DNA from: Methanosphaera sp. rholeuAM74 | Lineage (GTDB): Archaea; Methanobacteriota; Methanobacteria; Methanobacteriales; Methanobacteriaceae | Assembly (NCBI GenBank): GCA_003266075.1 | Contig: MUZZ01000198.1 | Location: 9,980 to 52,791 of the forward strand | Length of the DNA: 42,812 bases | Direction: 5' to 3' | Shown here: piece by piece, positions 42,049 to 42,812 of the stretch | Numbering within the stretch: the first letter of the stretch is position 1 | Layout: each line of letters begins with the position of its first letter | The notes under the pieces: model-generated | Told to the model about the DNA's origin: nothing | Seen by the model: only the letters and a program-made list of their open reading frames with translations | Database searches by the model: none | Position numbers and translations under genes: made by a program

Positions 42049-42812
42049 CTAAAACTTTCTCACATCAGCATACTCCAAAACACGAACACCATCAATATTA
42101 GACAACTCATCCATAAGATAAGTCCTGAAAGAACCAGTACCACCACCATTCTGGACGACCTTAGCATGTGCAAGCTCACCACACACACCCATCACAACAC
42201 TAGCACAACCGGCAGCCAACAAAGGATTACTAATACTGACATAAGAAGCCATCAAACAGCCAAGCATACAACCACTACCAGTAATACGAGACAAATCACC
42301 ATGACCATTACGAACCTGCAAAACACTGACACCATCCGAGACAATATCAATAGGACCAGAAACAGCAACAGTAGAACCCAACTTATCAGCTATATTCCTG
42401 ACCAAAACACTGTTAGACTCAACAGTATCCTCATCAATAACATCACCCTCAGCAACGTCAACACCCTTAGCCATAACACACTCATCCAAGACGCCATAAA
42501 AATTAGCAACAGCCTTAATCTCAGACAAATTACCCCTAACAATACTCGGAGAAGCAATCCCAATAAGCTTCAACGGCACATCATTCCTGATACCACTAAC
42601 ACCAATACCCACAGGATCAAGAACATAAGGCTTAGACAACTCTGAAGCCTCTGAAACAGCCAACCTCATAGCAGCAACCTGACCCATAGTCAAAGTACCA
42701 GTATTAACAAGAAGCGAGTCCACAATACCCACAATCTCCCTAGCCTCACAAGGCTCATTAGCCATAATAGGAGAACCACCAATAGCTAAAACAGCATTTG
42801 CACAATCATTAA
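42049..42812 (-). CDS. thiM: Hydroxyethylthiazole kinase (N-terminus outside window)
   Basis: The frame is open to the right edge; the ~15 residues before the ATG at 42765 (NDCANAVLAIGGSPIMANEP) belong to the family, so the true start lies beyond the window. About 254 residues are seen. Motifs: LLVNTGTL, VLDPVGIG, VRGNLSEI, VAVSGP, and RITGSGCMLG with the catalytic Cys. The enzyme phosphorylates hydroxyethylthiazole from salvage and feeds ThiE, encoded just downstream, so the pair forms a thiamine salvage operon. Confidence 0.93.
   Translation of the reverse strand, partial: NDCANAVLAIGGSPIMANEPCEAREIVGIVDSLLVNTGTLTMGQVAAMRLAVSEASELSKPYVLDPVGIGVSGIRNDVPLKLIGIASPSIVRGNLSEIKAVANFYGVLDECVMAKGVDVAEGDVIDEDTVESNSVLVRNIADKLGSTVAVSGPIDIVSDGVSVLQVRNGHGDLSRITGSGCMLGCLMASYVSISNPLLAAGCASVVMGVCGELAHAKVVQNGGGTGSFRTYLMDELSNIDGVRVLEYADVRKF

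Overview
The window looks like a piece of a very AT-rich methanogen chromosome, most likely a gut member of the Methanobacteriales near Methanosphaera. The evidence is AT-rich spacers, archaeal Shine-Dalgarno sites of the GGAGGTGA type, a CbiMNQ metal transporter, thiamine genes, Ig-like and beta-helix adhesin-type modules, and wall hydrolases of the kind that cut pseudomurein. The genus is an inference. No rRNA, tRNA or CRISPR array was recognised.

Positions 1 to about 30,560 hold the tail module of a provirus or a virus-derived contractile particle, almost entirely on the + strand. The order is a possible sheath C-terminus, tail tube, lysin-like peptidase, tail assembly chaperone with a -1 frameshift extension, OB-fold spike-like protein, tape measure, PG-binding tail protein, zinc-ribbon hub-like protein, transglutaminase-like tail protein, a 1,642-residue Ig-repeat fibre, gp25-like wedge fused to Ig domains, Ig protein, baseplate J, an I/J-like protein, and three large receptor-binding or wall-degrading proteins, one with a glycosidase-like barrel. 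A membrane-protein gene lies on the opposite strand inside the module. Capsid, terminase, portal and integrase genes are not in the window, so a complete virus and a headless particle cannot be told apart.

Positions 30,560 to 35,210 form a gene-poor junction. It has imperfect direct repeats, an A/C-rich tract, a GHKL ATPase with STAS-like partners of which one is frameshifted, a Panacea (SocA-like) antitoxin-type protein beside a gene remnant, and a membrane protein with ComEA-like helix-hairpin-helix repeats.

Positions 35,400 to the end are host-like: an SDR oxidoreductase, a zinc-ribbon protein with a TrmO-type tRNA methyltransferase, a membrane-anchored zinc-ribbon protein, an unknown protein, a membrane-targeted barnase with its barstar inhibitor, cbiM-cbiN-cbiQ without an adjacent cbiO, and thiM-thiE.

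The observations most worth following are the complete -1 frameshift signal in the tail chaperone gene (slippery heptamer, 6-nt spacer, perfect 7-bp stem), the archaeal barnase-barstar pair with all key catalytic residues, the abrupt base-composition block over the last tail genes, and the STAS/GHKL/Panacea island at the junction. All assignments come from reading motifs and gene order by eye; no database search was run.
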